In this document: piece by piece, positions 1 to 7,686 of the stretch | Position numbering within the stretch: position 1 is the first letter of the stretch | Layout of the letters: each line of letters opens with the position of its first letter | From: Chloroflexota bacterium | Lineage (GTDB): Bacteria > Chloroflexota > Anaerolineae > Promineifilales > Promineifilaceae | DNA length: 59,872 nucleotides | NCBI GenBank assembly: GCA_013112725.1 | Contig: JABFFZ010000028.1 | Location: forward strand, 1-59,872 | Direction: 5' to 3' | Program-made: the position numbers and the translations under genes | The notes under the pieces: model-generated | What the model was told of the DNA's origin: nothing | Databases searched by the model: none | Seen by the model: the letters and a program-made list of their open reading frames with translations, nothing else

Positions 1-121
1 AAATACTCAGCGCTCTCAGATAAACTGTCTCCATCCGTTGGCGCACACGGGGGTGAGAGTGATGGATACGTTCGTGATGTAATTGGTTTATGATTTCCGG
101 TGTGAAACTCAGCTTGATCAT
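1..121 (-). CDS. IS630-family transposase, N-terminus, cut by window edge
   Basis: Reading leftwards from ATG at 121-119 gives 40 residues before the window ends, beginning MIKLSFTPEIINQLHHERIH and containing HHSHPRVRQRMETVYLRA. This 'HPRVR-R-ME--YL-A' pattern is characteristic of the N-terminal winged-helix region of IS630-type transposases. The catalytic DDE domain would lie outside the window. A transposase starting here, head-to-head with the truncated aminotransferase at 182-484, suggests that an insertion destroyed the 5' part of that gene. The right terminal repeat of the element should lie between about 122 and 180 but I could not define it. Confidence 0.65.
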   Translation of the reverse strand, partial: MIKLSFTPEIINQLHHERIHHSHPRVRQRMETVYLRALSI

Positions 122-181
122 GTCCTTCTCTAACTCCTCAATAAAAACCGCGGAGTATAGCTTTCTCTTGTTTGCTGCCAA

Positions 182-484
182 GTGGGTTTCAGATCAGAAT
201 GTCAGTTTATGCCCTTTCAAGGTATAGATGTGTTTGTGCAGGACGCCGGGGCATTACAAACTTATCTGGGGGAGCAACAGATACAAACGCACCGGTTTTT
301 CCCGCCGGTGCATACCCAGCCCTGTTATGAGAGACAGGGGGACTTTTGGCAGAGTACGGCCGTGTCGCCGTGCGGACTATGGTTGCCTTCTGCCTTTTAC
401 CTGGGAGAGGTTGAAGTACGCCGCGTGTGCCGTGCCATAGCGTCATGGGGAGAACAGCTAACGGATTTTTCTCCTGCCAGCTAA
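182..484 (+). pseudogene. DegT/DnrJ/EryC1/StrS-type aminotransferase, C-terminal remnant
   Basis: The 100-residue reading frame contains QTHRFFPPVHTQPCYERQG and CGLWLPSAFYLGEVEVRRVC, which match the last about 80 residues of PLP-dependent sugar aminotransferases of the DegT family ('-FFPP-HTQP-Y', 'GLWLPS---L---E---VC-AI'). A complete enzyme is about 370-400 residues; the PLP-binding lysine and the rest of the fold are missing. The frame is open only from 161, next to the IS630-type transposase start at 121, so the 5' part was probably lost with that insertion. Such enzymes make amino sugars for surface polysaccharide, in line with the glycosyltransferases that follow. Its stop codon overlaps that of the convergent glycosyltransferase at 481. 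No usable start signal was found; GTG at 182 is nominal. Confidence 0.7.
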
Positions 485-1428
485 ATTTCGATGCGCAAAC
501 CATCTTTTAGCCCAGACAGATAAGCTCTAGCTGCGGCCCACTCGCTTGCCCAACCAAGTCGGGTTACTGTACGCAAGGCACTGGCCAGCCGGTAAGGGAC
601 GATAACTAATCGCCGCCCCCAACCGGTGTGTTTGCGAAAAAAAATGACGCTGCTGCGCGCTTTGTGATAATGGCGCATACTGGAGAGGGAACGTGTGCTG
701 CCAGAAACGCCATGTTGCACACTAGTCATAGGAATGTAATAGAGCTTATAACCGGCAGCCTGTATTCGTAAACTTAAATCCATATCCTCATAATACAAAT
801 AAAGCTTCTCATCAAACAGCCCCACGCGCTGCAAAACAGAGGTGGGAATGAGCATGGCGGTACCAAAGATGTAATCAACCGGATGGCAAACGTCGGCCTG
901 ACTGTGCCGTTTGGGCCCTATAGGCCCAAAATCAACGGATTCCATGGTCAACCAATGGCGTTTACTCCCGGCAAACCATAAGGTTTGGGACGCATCACGA
1001 TAGCTCAATGGGGGTGTGGCCATACCCACATCTGGTAAAGTCGTTACGTAACCGATCAACTCATCGAGTAAGGTAGGGGGGGCGATGGCGTCGTTGTTCA
1101 GCAGCAAGACATAGCTGGCCCGCTGCATCATAGCATAACGCATACCCACATTGGCGGCAGCAGCAAAGCCCAGGTTACGGCCGTTTTGAATTAAATGCAC
1201 TTCTGGATAGGCATGTTCAATGTGAGTCACGGTTCCATCCGTAGAACCGTTATCTACAACGACTACCTGATAAATTGGATAGGTGAGGCGTTGGAGCGAT
1301 TGCAGGCAAACGACCGTGTCCTCCCAGTTGTTCCAGGTAAGAACGATAATGTAAACAGAGGAGGTATCAGGTGGTAAGTCAATCACATCTAATCCGGTAA
1401 AGGTAAATTTTGCCAGATAACATCCCAA
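481..1428 (-). CDS. Glycosyltransferase family 2 (rhamnosyltransferase-like)
   Basis: A GT-A fold glycosyltransferase that would transfer a sugar from a nucleotide-sugar donor onto a lipid- or polysaccharide-linked acceptor at the inner face of the membrane. Seen: the start of the GT2 domain, IIVLTWNNWEDT; the nucleotide-binding stretch VVVVDNGSTDGT; the DXD-like LLLNNDA; and the downstream FDEKLYLYYEDMDLSLRIQ that is typical of WbbL/rhamnosyltransferase-type GT2 enzymes. The length of 315 residues is normal. The annotated start overlaps the upstream GT4 gene by 40 bases, so the two are probably translated from one message. The first about 25 residues (before VYIIVL) are not conserved, so the true start could be further in. 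The acceptor and sugar cannot be told from sequence. Confidence 0.85.
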   Translation of the reverse strand: MGCYLAKFTFTGLDVIDLPPDTSSVYIIVLTWNNWEDTVVCLQSLQRLTYPIYQVVVVDNGSTDGTVTHIEHAYPEVHLIQNGRNLGFAAAANVGMRYAMMQRASYVLLLNNDAIAPPTLLDELIGYVTTLPDVGMATPPLSYRDASQTLWFAGSKRHWLTMESVDFGPIGPKRHSQADVCHPVDYIFGTAMLIPTSVLQRVGLFDEKLYLYYEDMDLSLRIQAAGYKLYYIPMTSVQHGVSGSTRSLSSMRHYHKARSSVIFFRKHTGWGRRLVIVPYRLASALRTVTRLGWASEWAAARAYLSGLKDGLRIEI

Positions 1429-2504
1429 TCATAAGTCTGCATGAAAGCTGGTGTAGGGGGAACTTCCCGTTCCTTAGTTAGATTCTCGGCTATTTGTTGG
1501 GCAAAGGCATCCCAATCATCACAAATGATCAGCGCCTCACCTAATATGTGCTGTTGTAACCCTTCGGCGCCAATAGAGGTGCTGATAACCCGACGGCCAC
1601 AGGCAATACTCTCGATGATTTTGTAGCGCGTACCGCTGCCGGCAGTAAGCGGAACAATCACCAGGTCAGCGCTTTTGATGACGGCCGTTACGTCGTCCAC
1701 AAAACCCACAAAATTCACATTTTCAGGAATATCATCTCTCTGTTTACTCAAAAATGAAACACGGCCCAATCCTGCTATGACAATTTTGGCCTCAGGGTTG
1801 CTTCGTAATAGCCGAGGGGCAATTTCTTGCAAAATGATACGAGCTGCCTGCGCGTTGGGCCGGTGTTGTAGAGAACCAAAAAAAAGCACCATTCTTTCAC
1901 CAGCGACGAGACCAAGCTTTGCCCTTATGACATCAACAGGCACTGGGCTCTTCAACAACTGGTTTACATTGGCCCCATTTACAAGCACCGTTACCTTATC
2001 ATCGGTCACATGTAAATTCTTAACCAGATGACCTTTATCAACATCCGACACACAAACAATTGCATCAGCCGCCCGGCAAACAATGAATTCTAATAGGGCA
2101 ACTAGCGGCCATACAATACTTCCCATACGGCGTAACCGCAAATATTCCACGTTGTGGTCGTCAAATAACAGCGGCCGGCCAGTACACAATTTAAGCAAAA
2201 CACCATGCCAGCCACTCCAGATTTGAGAAACGATAATGAGGGAAATGTGTTCCCGACGCACCAGCCGCCAGAGCCGCGCAAAAAGGAATGGGTTAAACAG
2301 TTGCGCAAAACGGTTACGAGAATTGGTAATATCCTGTTGTGTGGGGAGCGTGTGTGTTACGGCACTCTTACGGAAAACAAACCAGATTGAATTTGATTTC
2401 AACAAGTGTGTGGCCATGAAGTGGGTGCGCACAATTGAACCTTGTGAGAGAGGCCAGCTTTCAAATGGGGAAAGAACAAGGATTTTCTTGGACGGAATGT
2501 TCAT
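1389..2504 (-). CDS. Glycosyltransferase group 1 (GT4, GT-B fold)
   Basis: A retaining GT-B glycosyltransferase of surface glycan assembly. Seen: a Rossmann-type N-terminal half beginning KKILVLSPFESWPLSQGS, a linker with FDDHNVEYLRLR, and the C-terminal nucleotide-sugar domain with VLFFGSLQHRPN, VIAGLG and the family E-x7-E region (GSGTRYKIIESIACGRRVIS). Length 371 residues is normal for GT4. It is the first gene of a two-gene leftward unit with the GT2 gene, overlapping it by 40 bases. It diverges from the methyltransferase gene at 2612 across 107 bases that must hold both promoters. Sugar specificity unknown. Confidence 0.88.
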   Translation of the reverse strand: MNIPSKKILVLSPFESWPLSQGSIVRTHFMATHLLKSNSIWFVFRKSAVTHTLPTQQDITNSRNRFAQLFNPFLFARLWRLVRREHISLIIVSQIWSGWHGVLLKLCTGRPLLFDDHNVEYLRLRRMGSIVWPLVALLEFIVCRAADAIVCVSDVDKGHLVKNLHVTDDKVTVLVNGANVNQLLKSPVPVDVIRAKLGLVAGERMVLFFGSLQHRPNAQAARIILQEIAPRLLRSNPEAKIVIAGLGRVSFLSKQRDDIPENVNFVGFVDDVTAVIKSADLVIVPLTAGSGTRYKIIESIACGRRVISTSIGAEGLQQHILGEALIICDDWDAFAQQIAENLTKEREVPPTPAFMQTYDWDVIWQNLPLPD

Positions 2505-2611
2505 GCCAACTTTTTGCGGATTATCCCATAATATGAGCGTCAGGCAACATCATTTTGCAAAACAGTGATGAATAGTTATGATAAGCAGCGAATTTTTTAT
2601 GTGAATAACTT

Positions 2612-3394
2612 ATGCATGCAGAAACAGAAAAACAAGCTACATTTTCAACGACTAGCACGGAAATCATTTTCGAAATCCGCTTAAACCAGATAAGCAACGA
2701 TCAGGGCAGCCAACAAGCATATGATACTATTTACACTCAAACAGATATAGCTTTGCGGGACTCATTCTATTTATGGTTAATTGAGTTGATGGCCTTACAA
2801 ACAGATGATGTTTATCTGGATGTCTCATGTGGTCATGGTCAATTAACTTCGTTGGCGCAGCGCCGTGGTATACAGGCTTATGGATTGGATTTATCTCACA
2901 TTGCTTTGCGCCAGGGAAGAACCGATAACGATGAGGCAACTCTAGTGTCTGCGAATGCGCAACAATTGCCTTTTGCTGATGGCTGTTTTACGGTGGTCAG
3001 CAACATCGGCAGTATTGAACATTATACTGATATGCATACAGCCGTGTCAGAAATGACACGTGTCCTCAAACCAGGAGGTCGGGCAGTTGTCTTGTTACCA
3101 AACACTTTTAGTCTGATGCACAACATTTGGGTGGCATGGCGTCACGGCCGTACCAACATTGATAACCAGCCCATACAACGTTATGCCGCCCGCCGCGAGT
3201 GGCAGCAGCTCCTGGAATCCAAGGGCTTAGTTGTTGAAAAAACTATCAAATACGAGATTGAAAAACCACGTACCCGTGCCGATTTCGTGAGTTATCTCCG
3301 TCACCCCAAACGCATGTTTAAACTCATAATGACCCCTTTCATTCCCTTGAATCTAGCATTTTGTTTTGTGTTCTTTTGTTATAAACCAAAATGA
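2612..3394 (+). CDS. Class I SAM-dependent methyltransferase
   Basis: A Rossmann-fold methyltransferase. Seen: motif I VYLDVSCGHGQLTSLA (about residues 69-84), the acidic motif II GLDLS, the LPFADGCF loop, and the post-motif LKPGGRAVVLLPN, in the order of the Methyltransf_11 family. Motif I is D-V-S-C-G-H-G rather than the usual D-x-G-x-G-x-G. Length 260 residues. The stop codon overlaps the ATG of the next methyltransferase gene by 4 bases (3391-3394), so the two are translationally coupled. In this setting the substrate is probably a sugar of the surface glycan or a lipid-linked precursor, which is inference from neighbours. Confidence 0.8.
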   Translation: MHAETEKQATFSTTSTEIIFEIRLNQISNDQGSQQAYDTIYTQTDIALRDSFYLWLIELMALQTDDVYLDVSCGHGQLTSLAQRRGIQAYGLDLSHIALRQGRTDNDEATLVSANAQQLPFADGCFTVVSNIGSIEHYTDMHTAVSEMTRVLKPGGRAVVLLPNTFSLMHNIWVAWRHGRTNIDNQPIQRYAARREWQQLLESKGLVVEKTIKYEIEKPRTRADFVSYLRHPKRMFKLIMTPFIPLNLAFCFVFFCYKPK

Positions 3395-4347
3395 TTGACG
3401 TAACCTGTAACTATTGTGGCCAAAATGATGCGCAGTTAGTGAATCAGGGACCAGACTTGTTATTGAACCGTCCCGGCAACTTTCGTTTGATGCGCTGCCG
3501 CCATTGTGGCTTGATCTACCAAAATCCCAGACTTACGCTTGACGAACTGTCCGTACACTACCCTGAAGAATACGAACCCTATCGCCAGGATATTGAGGCT
3601 CAAGGCTCCGCTTTTCGCCGATTCGACGCCCAATACGGCCTAAATCGTCGTTGCCGCCAGTTAATCAAGCATCACCCACAGCCCGCCCAACTGCTTGATG
3701 TTGGCTGTGCCACCGGCTTGTTTTTGAATGCCATGCGCCAATACAGTTGGCAAGTTACCGGCGTGGAATTAAGCCCATACGCATCTGAATATGCTCGCCG
3801 TACATTTGGCCTGGATGTCATCACAGGCACCTTGGAAACAGCATATTTTCCCGATGATACCTTTGACGTAGTAACCTTATGGGATGTATTAGAGCATGTC
3901 ATAGATCCTAAAATGACGCTCGTAGAAATCAGTCGGATTCTCAAACCCGGCGGATTATTAGCCTTGAGCCTCCCCAACCCCCTCGCCTTTGAAGCCTATT
4001 TATTTGGCAGTAGTTGGGTCGGTTGGGATAGACCCCGTCATTTGCACTTGTTTACTCCCACTGTTTTGAAAAACTACCTCCAGGATACAGGTTTTCATCT
4101 GGAGAGCATTGAAAGTCTGGGGGGACGATTAGGTTTGACTTTGTTAAGCGCCGAGATGTTGTGCCATTCCCTAAACATTGCTGATAAAAAAAGCCAGCCA
4201 ATACTCAGATTGATCTACAATATTCCTTTCCGTCTTATCACCTGGCCAATGTACAGAATTGGAGAGCTAATGAACCGGGCTACTGTCATGACAGTATTCG
4301 CTCGTGCAAGCAAGAATGACTCTTTGACGTACATTAACGTCCTATAA
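3391..4347 (+). CDS. SAM-dependent methyltransferase with N-terminal zinc ribbon
   Basis: Two parts are visible. Residues 1-40 hold a four-cysteine zinc ribbon (C-x2-C near residue 6, then MRCRHCGLIYQNPR). Residues about 90-220 hold a class I methyltransferase (motif I LLDVGCATGLFL, acidic GVELS, TLWDVLEHV, LKPGGLLALSLPN). This ribbon-plus-methyltransferase layout is common in polysaccharide and secondary-metabolite clusters, where it methylates sugars. It overlaps the preceding methyltransferase gene by 4 bases and ends 2 bases before the flippase-like gene, forming a tight three-gene unit. The substrate is not known. Confidence 0.82.
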   Translation: MIDVTCNYCGQNDAQLVNQGPDLLLNRPGNFRLMRCRHCGLIYQNPRLTLDELSVHYPEEYEPYRQDIEAQGSAFRRFDAQYGLNRRCRQLIKHHPQPAQLLDVGCATGLFLNAMRQYSWQVTGVELSPYASEYARRTFGLDVITGTLETAYFPDDTFDVVTLWDVLEHVIDPKMTLVEISRILKPGGLLALSLPNPLAFEAYLFGSSWVGWDRPRHLHLFTPTVLKNYLQDTGFHLESIESLGGRLGLTLLSAEMLCHSLNIADKKSQPILRLIYNIPFRLITWPMYRIGELMNRATVMTVFARASKNDSLTYINVL

Positions 4348-4349
4348 AA

Positions 4350-5315
4350 ATGATCATGTACCGGATCCAATTTATGACCAGAGCAAATATCATCTCAACA
4401 TTTAGCCGGGTACTTGCTTATTTTCAGTCTGGCTGGCGGCGACAGGCTATTCCATTCTTGTTTTTTCTTCTTTCTGTTGCCGTAATTCTTTCTGTTTTAG
4501 CCAATAATTGGCAGACTCTGATAACTTACCATTGGCAAGTACGTCCGCATTGGCTGTTATATGCGTTTATTTTTATGTCGTTCGATTTGTTACTTGGCGC
4601 TTATGCCTGGCACTTATTAATGACTCGTTTGGGTCCGTACAACAACCGGCGTCACAATTTCAAATTTTGGCTGTACGCGAATCTGGCACGTCGCTTACCT
4701 GGCCCAGTCTGGCACATCGCCAGCCGTGCCGTGCTTTATGAAGAGAAAGGTATAAGCAAAACAGTTACCTCCATGACTAGCGGCTTAGAATTAGCCATCA
4801 TTCTTGTTTCCGGTGCGGTCACATTTTTTCTGGTCCTGCCTTTTTGGGTCATTCCCGACTCAGTTAGAAGTCAGTTGAACCAATCCTGGCTTTTGCTGAT
4901 CATTTTATTGCCCTGTCTGCTTCTGGTTCACCCCCGCTCTTTGAATACGATATGGCAAAAGTTAGGTCATCAATCACCAAATCAAAGGCTATATTGGCAC
5001 GAGACCATGAAATGGCTGCTGCTTTATATACCTATTTGGATTATTGGGGGGATCGTTTTGTATTGTGTGAGCAATATGTTCCAACCCGTCCCCCGGATGC
5101 AATTCTTTCCGCTCATTGGGATGTGGGTCATAACAAACATCCTCTCACTTGCGGGCACATTGACCTTCACCGGAATGGGGTTGCGAGAAATCTCTCTGAC
5201 TTTGCTTTTAGCTCTTTTTATGCCTCCACCTGTAGCTCTTTTAACGGTTATTGTCCTGCGCTTAACCTGGTTAGGAGGAGAATTGGGGGGCGCTTTGATT
5301 TCACTACTACTTTAA
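4350..5315 (+). CDS. Flippase-like integral membrane protein (UPF0104/AglD type)
   Basis: An integral membrane protein of 321 residues with about 8 hydrophobic segments, the first at about residues 31-52. The C-terminal region SLAGTLTFTGMGLREISLTL followed by a long hydrophobic tail is the signature of the lysylphosphatidylglycerol-synthase transmembrane family (UPF0104). Members of that family without a catalytic domain sit in glycan clusters and are thought to help move lipid-linked intermediates across the membrane. It starts 2 bases after the zinc-ribbon methyltransferase; ATG 4374 is an alternative start. Its role as a flippase is inferred from family and place. Confidence 0.7.
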   Translation: MIMYRIQFMTRANIISTFSRVLAYFQSGWRRQAIPFLFFLLSVAVILSVLANNWQTLITYHWQVRPHWLLYAFIFMSFDLLLGAYAWHLLMTRLGPYNNRRHNFKFWLYANLARRLPGPVWHIASRAVLYEEKGISKTVTSMTSGLELAIILVSGAVTFFLVLPFWVIPDSVRSQLNQSWLLLIILLPCLLLVHPRSLNTIWQKLGHQSPNQRLYWHETMKWLLLYIPIWIIGGIVLYCVSNMFQPVPRMQFFPLIGMWVITNILSLAGTLTFTGMGLREISLTLLLALFMPPPVALLTVIVLRLTWLGGELGGALISLLL

Positions 5316-5420
5316 CTTTAACCCATATGAGGTATTGCTTAATCTCCCTGGTTGTCGTAGATTTATGGTTGGGTCAACCAAATTTTACAAACATTTTTAG
5401 TTTTATGGAGGCTTTCCACA

Positions 5421-6785
5421 ATGAAAAAAGTTACTTTGTTTTTAGGATTGTTGATAGTTTTAGGGTTGGTGCTGGTTCCAGCAGTTGCTGCTCAGCCCAC
5501 CACTTATAATGCTGGTTTTCAAATCCAGAACCTTTCTGATACTAATGCTGCCAATGTCAGCATAGCCTATTACAATCAGAATGGAACTGAAAATATACCG
5601 CCTGTTAGCGTAACCATAAGTGCTGGTTCATCACAAACTTTCTTCCCAATTGACGCTACTGCTGGCTTTAATGGTTCGGTGGTTATTTCGTCGGATCAGC
5701 CGGTAGCTGCCATTGCAAACGTGTTAGCTAATGGGCTAGCATATGGTGCCAGCTATACCAGTTTCTCCGGTGGTAGCGCCAATGTAAACCTGCCCTTAAT
5801 CATGAAAGGAAACAGCGGCTTCGATACCTGGTTCAATGTTCAGAGTACCAACGCTGCTGGCGATGTGAATGTCAATGTCGCCTATGCAGGCACGGCTTGT
5901 ACAGAAACAGCAACCATAGCCCCAGGTGCTGCCCATACTTTCACACAATCCACTAACTCCTGTTTGCCAAATGGTTACGTGGGTGCTGCTTCAGTTACAG
6001 CCACAGGCGGTGATATTGTAGCAACCGTGATGGAAACTGGAACAACGACATTGTTTGCTTATAATGGGTTTACCGCCGGCGCTACTAACCCTGTAATTCC
6101 GTTGGTGAATGCCAACAACAGCGGCTTCATCACCGGCATCCAAATTCAGAATTCAGGGAATGCTCCTACCAATGTGACCGTGAGCTATACACCGTCTGCC
6201 GGGGCTCCAGGTACAGCCTGTACTGAAACCAAAACAATTGCTGCTGGCGCGTCTGCCACATTTGCTCTGTATGCTTTTTCCTTAAGTGGTGACCCGTCTC
6301 CTGGCACTAACAATTGTGTTCATGGCGCGACGTTTATTGGTTCAGCTTCTGTCTCTCAGTCCGGTGGTTCTCAAAACCAAAACTTGGTTGCTATTGTGAA
6401 CCAGTTAAATTTGGCAACGGCAAAAGCCAGTTCTTATAATGGCTTTAATCCGGCTTCGGCCTCCGGCGAGGTCTTGATGCCCCTCATCATGGATCGTAAC
6501 TCTGGCTTCTACACCGGTATTAACGTCATTAATATTGGCAGCGCCAGCACTGTAACCTGTACTTACACTAGTAATGATGGTAATGTTTCTCAAAGCGTAA
6601 TTTCTCCTTCATTGTCAACGGGTGATTCATTTAACCACCTGCAACTCAACTTCCTGGCAAGTGGCTTTGTTGGCTCTGGTGTTTGCACAGCTGATGAACC
6701 TGGTGGTAGCATCATTGCGGTTGTCAATGAGTTAGGCAGCAGCTCTGGTGACCAACTTTTCTCTTATGAGGGTTTCAATAACTAA
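5421..6785 (+). CDS. Secreted surface protein with four-fold internal repeat
   Basis: Exported protein of 454 residues. A signal peptide is plain (MKKVTLFLGLLIVLGLVLVP then AVAAQ, cleavage near residue 24). The mature part is made of repeating about 100-residue beta-rich units, each opening with a variant of 'PLIMKGNSGFDTWFNVQ' (also PLVNANNSGFITGIQIQ, PLIMDRNSGFYTGINVI) and carrying 'ACTETAT/TCTYT' and 'GSA-V' strands. Each unit also has one or two cysteines, which could form disulfides. The composition is rich in N, S, T, A and G and poor in charge, as in adhesins or sheath proteins. No enzyme motif seen. A strong Shine-Dalgarno (GGAGG at 5406-5410) sets the ATG at 5421, and a terminator follows. 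I do not recognise a named family. Confidence 0.8.
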   Translation: MKKVTLFLGLLIVLGLVLVPAVAAQPTTYNAGFQIQNLSDTNAANVSIAYYNQNGTENIPPVSVTISAGSSQTFFPIDATAGFNGSVVISSDQPVAAIANVLANGLAYGASYTSFSGGSANVNLPLIMKGNSGFDTWFNVQSTNAAGDVNVNVAYAGTACTETATIAPGAAHTFTQSTNSCLPNGYVGAASVTATGGDIVATVMETGTTTLFAYNGFTAGATNPVIPLVNANNSGFITGIQIQNSGNAPTNVTVSYTPSAGAPGTACTETKTIAAGASATFALYAFSLSGDPSPGTNNCVHGATFIGSASVSQSGGSQNQNLVAIVNQLNLATAKASSYNGFNPASASGEVLMPLIMDRNSGFYTGINVINIGSASTVTCTYTSNDGNVSQSVISPSLSTGDSFNHLQLNFLASGFVGSGVCTADEPGGSIIAVVNELGSSSGDQLFSYEGFNN

Positions 6786-6813
6786 CTCTGCATAACTGCT
6801 AAGAATTAGATAG

Positions 6814-6849
6814 TAAGAGCCACCTACGTAGGTGGCTCTTATACTTTTT
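6814..6849 (+). terminator. Intrinsic terminator after the repeat protein gene
   Basis: A perfect 28-base palindrome (6814-6841, half-site TAAGAGCCACCTAC) is followed by a T run (6845-6849). It sits 29 bases after the stop codon at 6785. Confidence 0.9.
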
Positions 6850-6899
6850 GTAGACAGGTTGGTTATAGCTATAAAATAATCTTAACAAATTCAGTAAGC

Positions 6900-6982
6900 G
6901 TTCAGATTTGACAAGTTTATTACCAGAGGCAGTTGCTGCTATTCAGGCGCAAAAACTTGTCAAGTCTCCAGAGGAACTGAAC
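6900..6982. repeat. Diverged copy of the GTTCAG/AGACCTGACAGG palindromic repeat
   Basis: Left part GTTCAGATTTGACAAGTTT and right part AAAACTTGTCAAGTCT are inverted repeats around a central about 32-base segment, with an outer GTTCAG / CTGAACG pair. The plan matches the copy at 26896-26978 and the shorter copies at 23180-23213 and 35000-35032, but with T for C in the AGACCTGACAGGT core. Confidence 0.6.
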
Positions 6983-7014
6983 GGTTACCAAATTCAGATC
7001 AAGGCGTTTCAGAT

Positions 7015-7653
7015 ATGATCATGAAAAGAAAGTTATTTGTTTTCTTCATTGTTTTATTGATGAGTGGCGTTTCGGTATTGGTGGGATGCAAGAATTCTAA
7101 CGAGGAACAGAGTACCCAACCTCCAAACAATCTGGGTGCCCAGTCTACCCCTACATTGATGTCTGGTATTAGTGGTTATCCGGTTCTCATTACTGAAGAA
7201 GCTTACCCAAGTAATAATTCAGTCGGGCAAACGGCCACATATCCGGACTCGAGCGCGACTAGCGAGGAGGTTTTTACAACCCCTCCTGACCCCGAACGCG
7301 AATTACCAGCGGCTCAAGATAACAATGGGGTAATTGGGGGTGTTTTGATTCGTCAAATTACAGATGAGGGATTTATTCCTTTCGACCCCTATGAGCTTAT
7401 ACTGGCTGAAATAGTGGAAAATGTTGAGGGGCAGCCAGCCTTTATCACATATGATGAACAATCGAAACGCGCGCAAACATTTCCTACAGGTGTTTTTATT
7501 TTTCAAGAAGTTCCCCCAGGCACCTATGGATTAGTAGTGAACATGGCCGTGGCTGAATTTCCAGTTCGAGATGCAAACGGCAAACAGATATTCATCACGG
7601 TTGAACCGGGGCAAGTCATTGATATGGGACAGGTAATTGTTCAAATGCCATAG
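7015..7653 (+). CDS. Lipoprotein with a carboxypeptidase-regulatory-like domain
   Basis: A 212-residue exported lipoprotein. The N-terminus has a basic start (MIMKRK), a hydrophobic stretch and the lipobox LVGC at about residues 22-25. A low-complexity linker rich in S, T, P and N follows. The C-terminal about 100 residues (GVIGGVLIRQ ... TGVFIFQEVPPGTYGLVV ... ITVEPGQVIDMGQVIV) look like a CarboxypepD-regulatory/SpaA-like beta-sandwich. This would be anchored on the outer face of the membrane. Function unknown. AAGG at 7001 supports ATG 7015; ATG 7021 is possible. It is followed within 34 bases by the IS4-type element. Confidence 0.75.
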   Translation: MIMKRKLFVFFIVLLMSGVSVLVGCKNSNEEQSTQPPNNLGAQSTPTLMSGISGYPVLITEEAYPSNNSVGQTATYPDSSATSEEVFTTPPDPERELPAAQDNNGVIGGVLIRQITDEGFIPFDPYELILAEIVENVEGQPAFITYDEQSKRAQTFPTGVFIFQEVPPGTYGLVVNMAVAEFPVRDANGKQIFITVEPGQVIDMGQVIVQMP

Positions 7654-7686
7654 ATAATGAGTAGTGTAGACACCAAGCTTTTAGCC

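Noticed and set aside
6814..6841. The 28-base palindrome as an operator
   Set aside because: Its position after a stop codon and the following T run make it a terminator.
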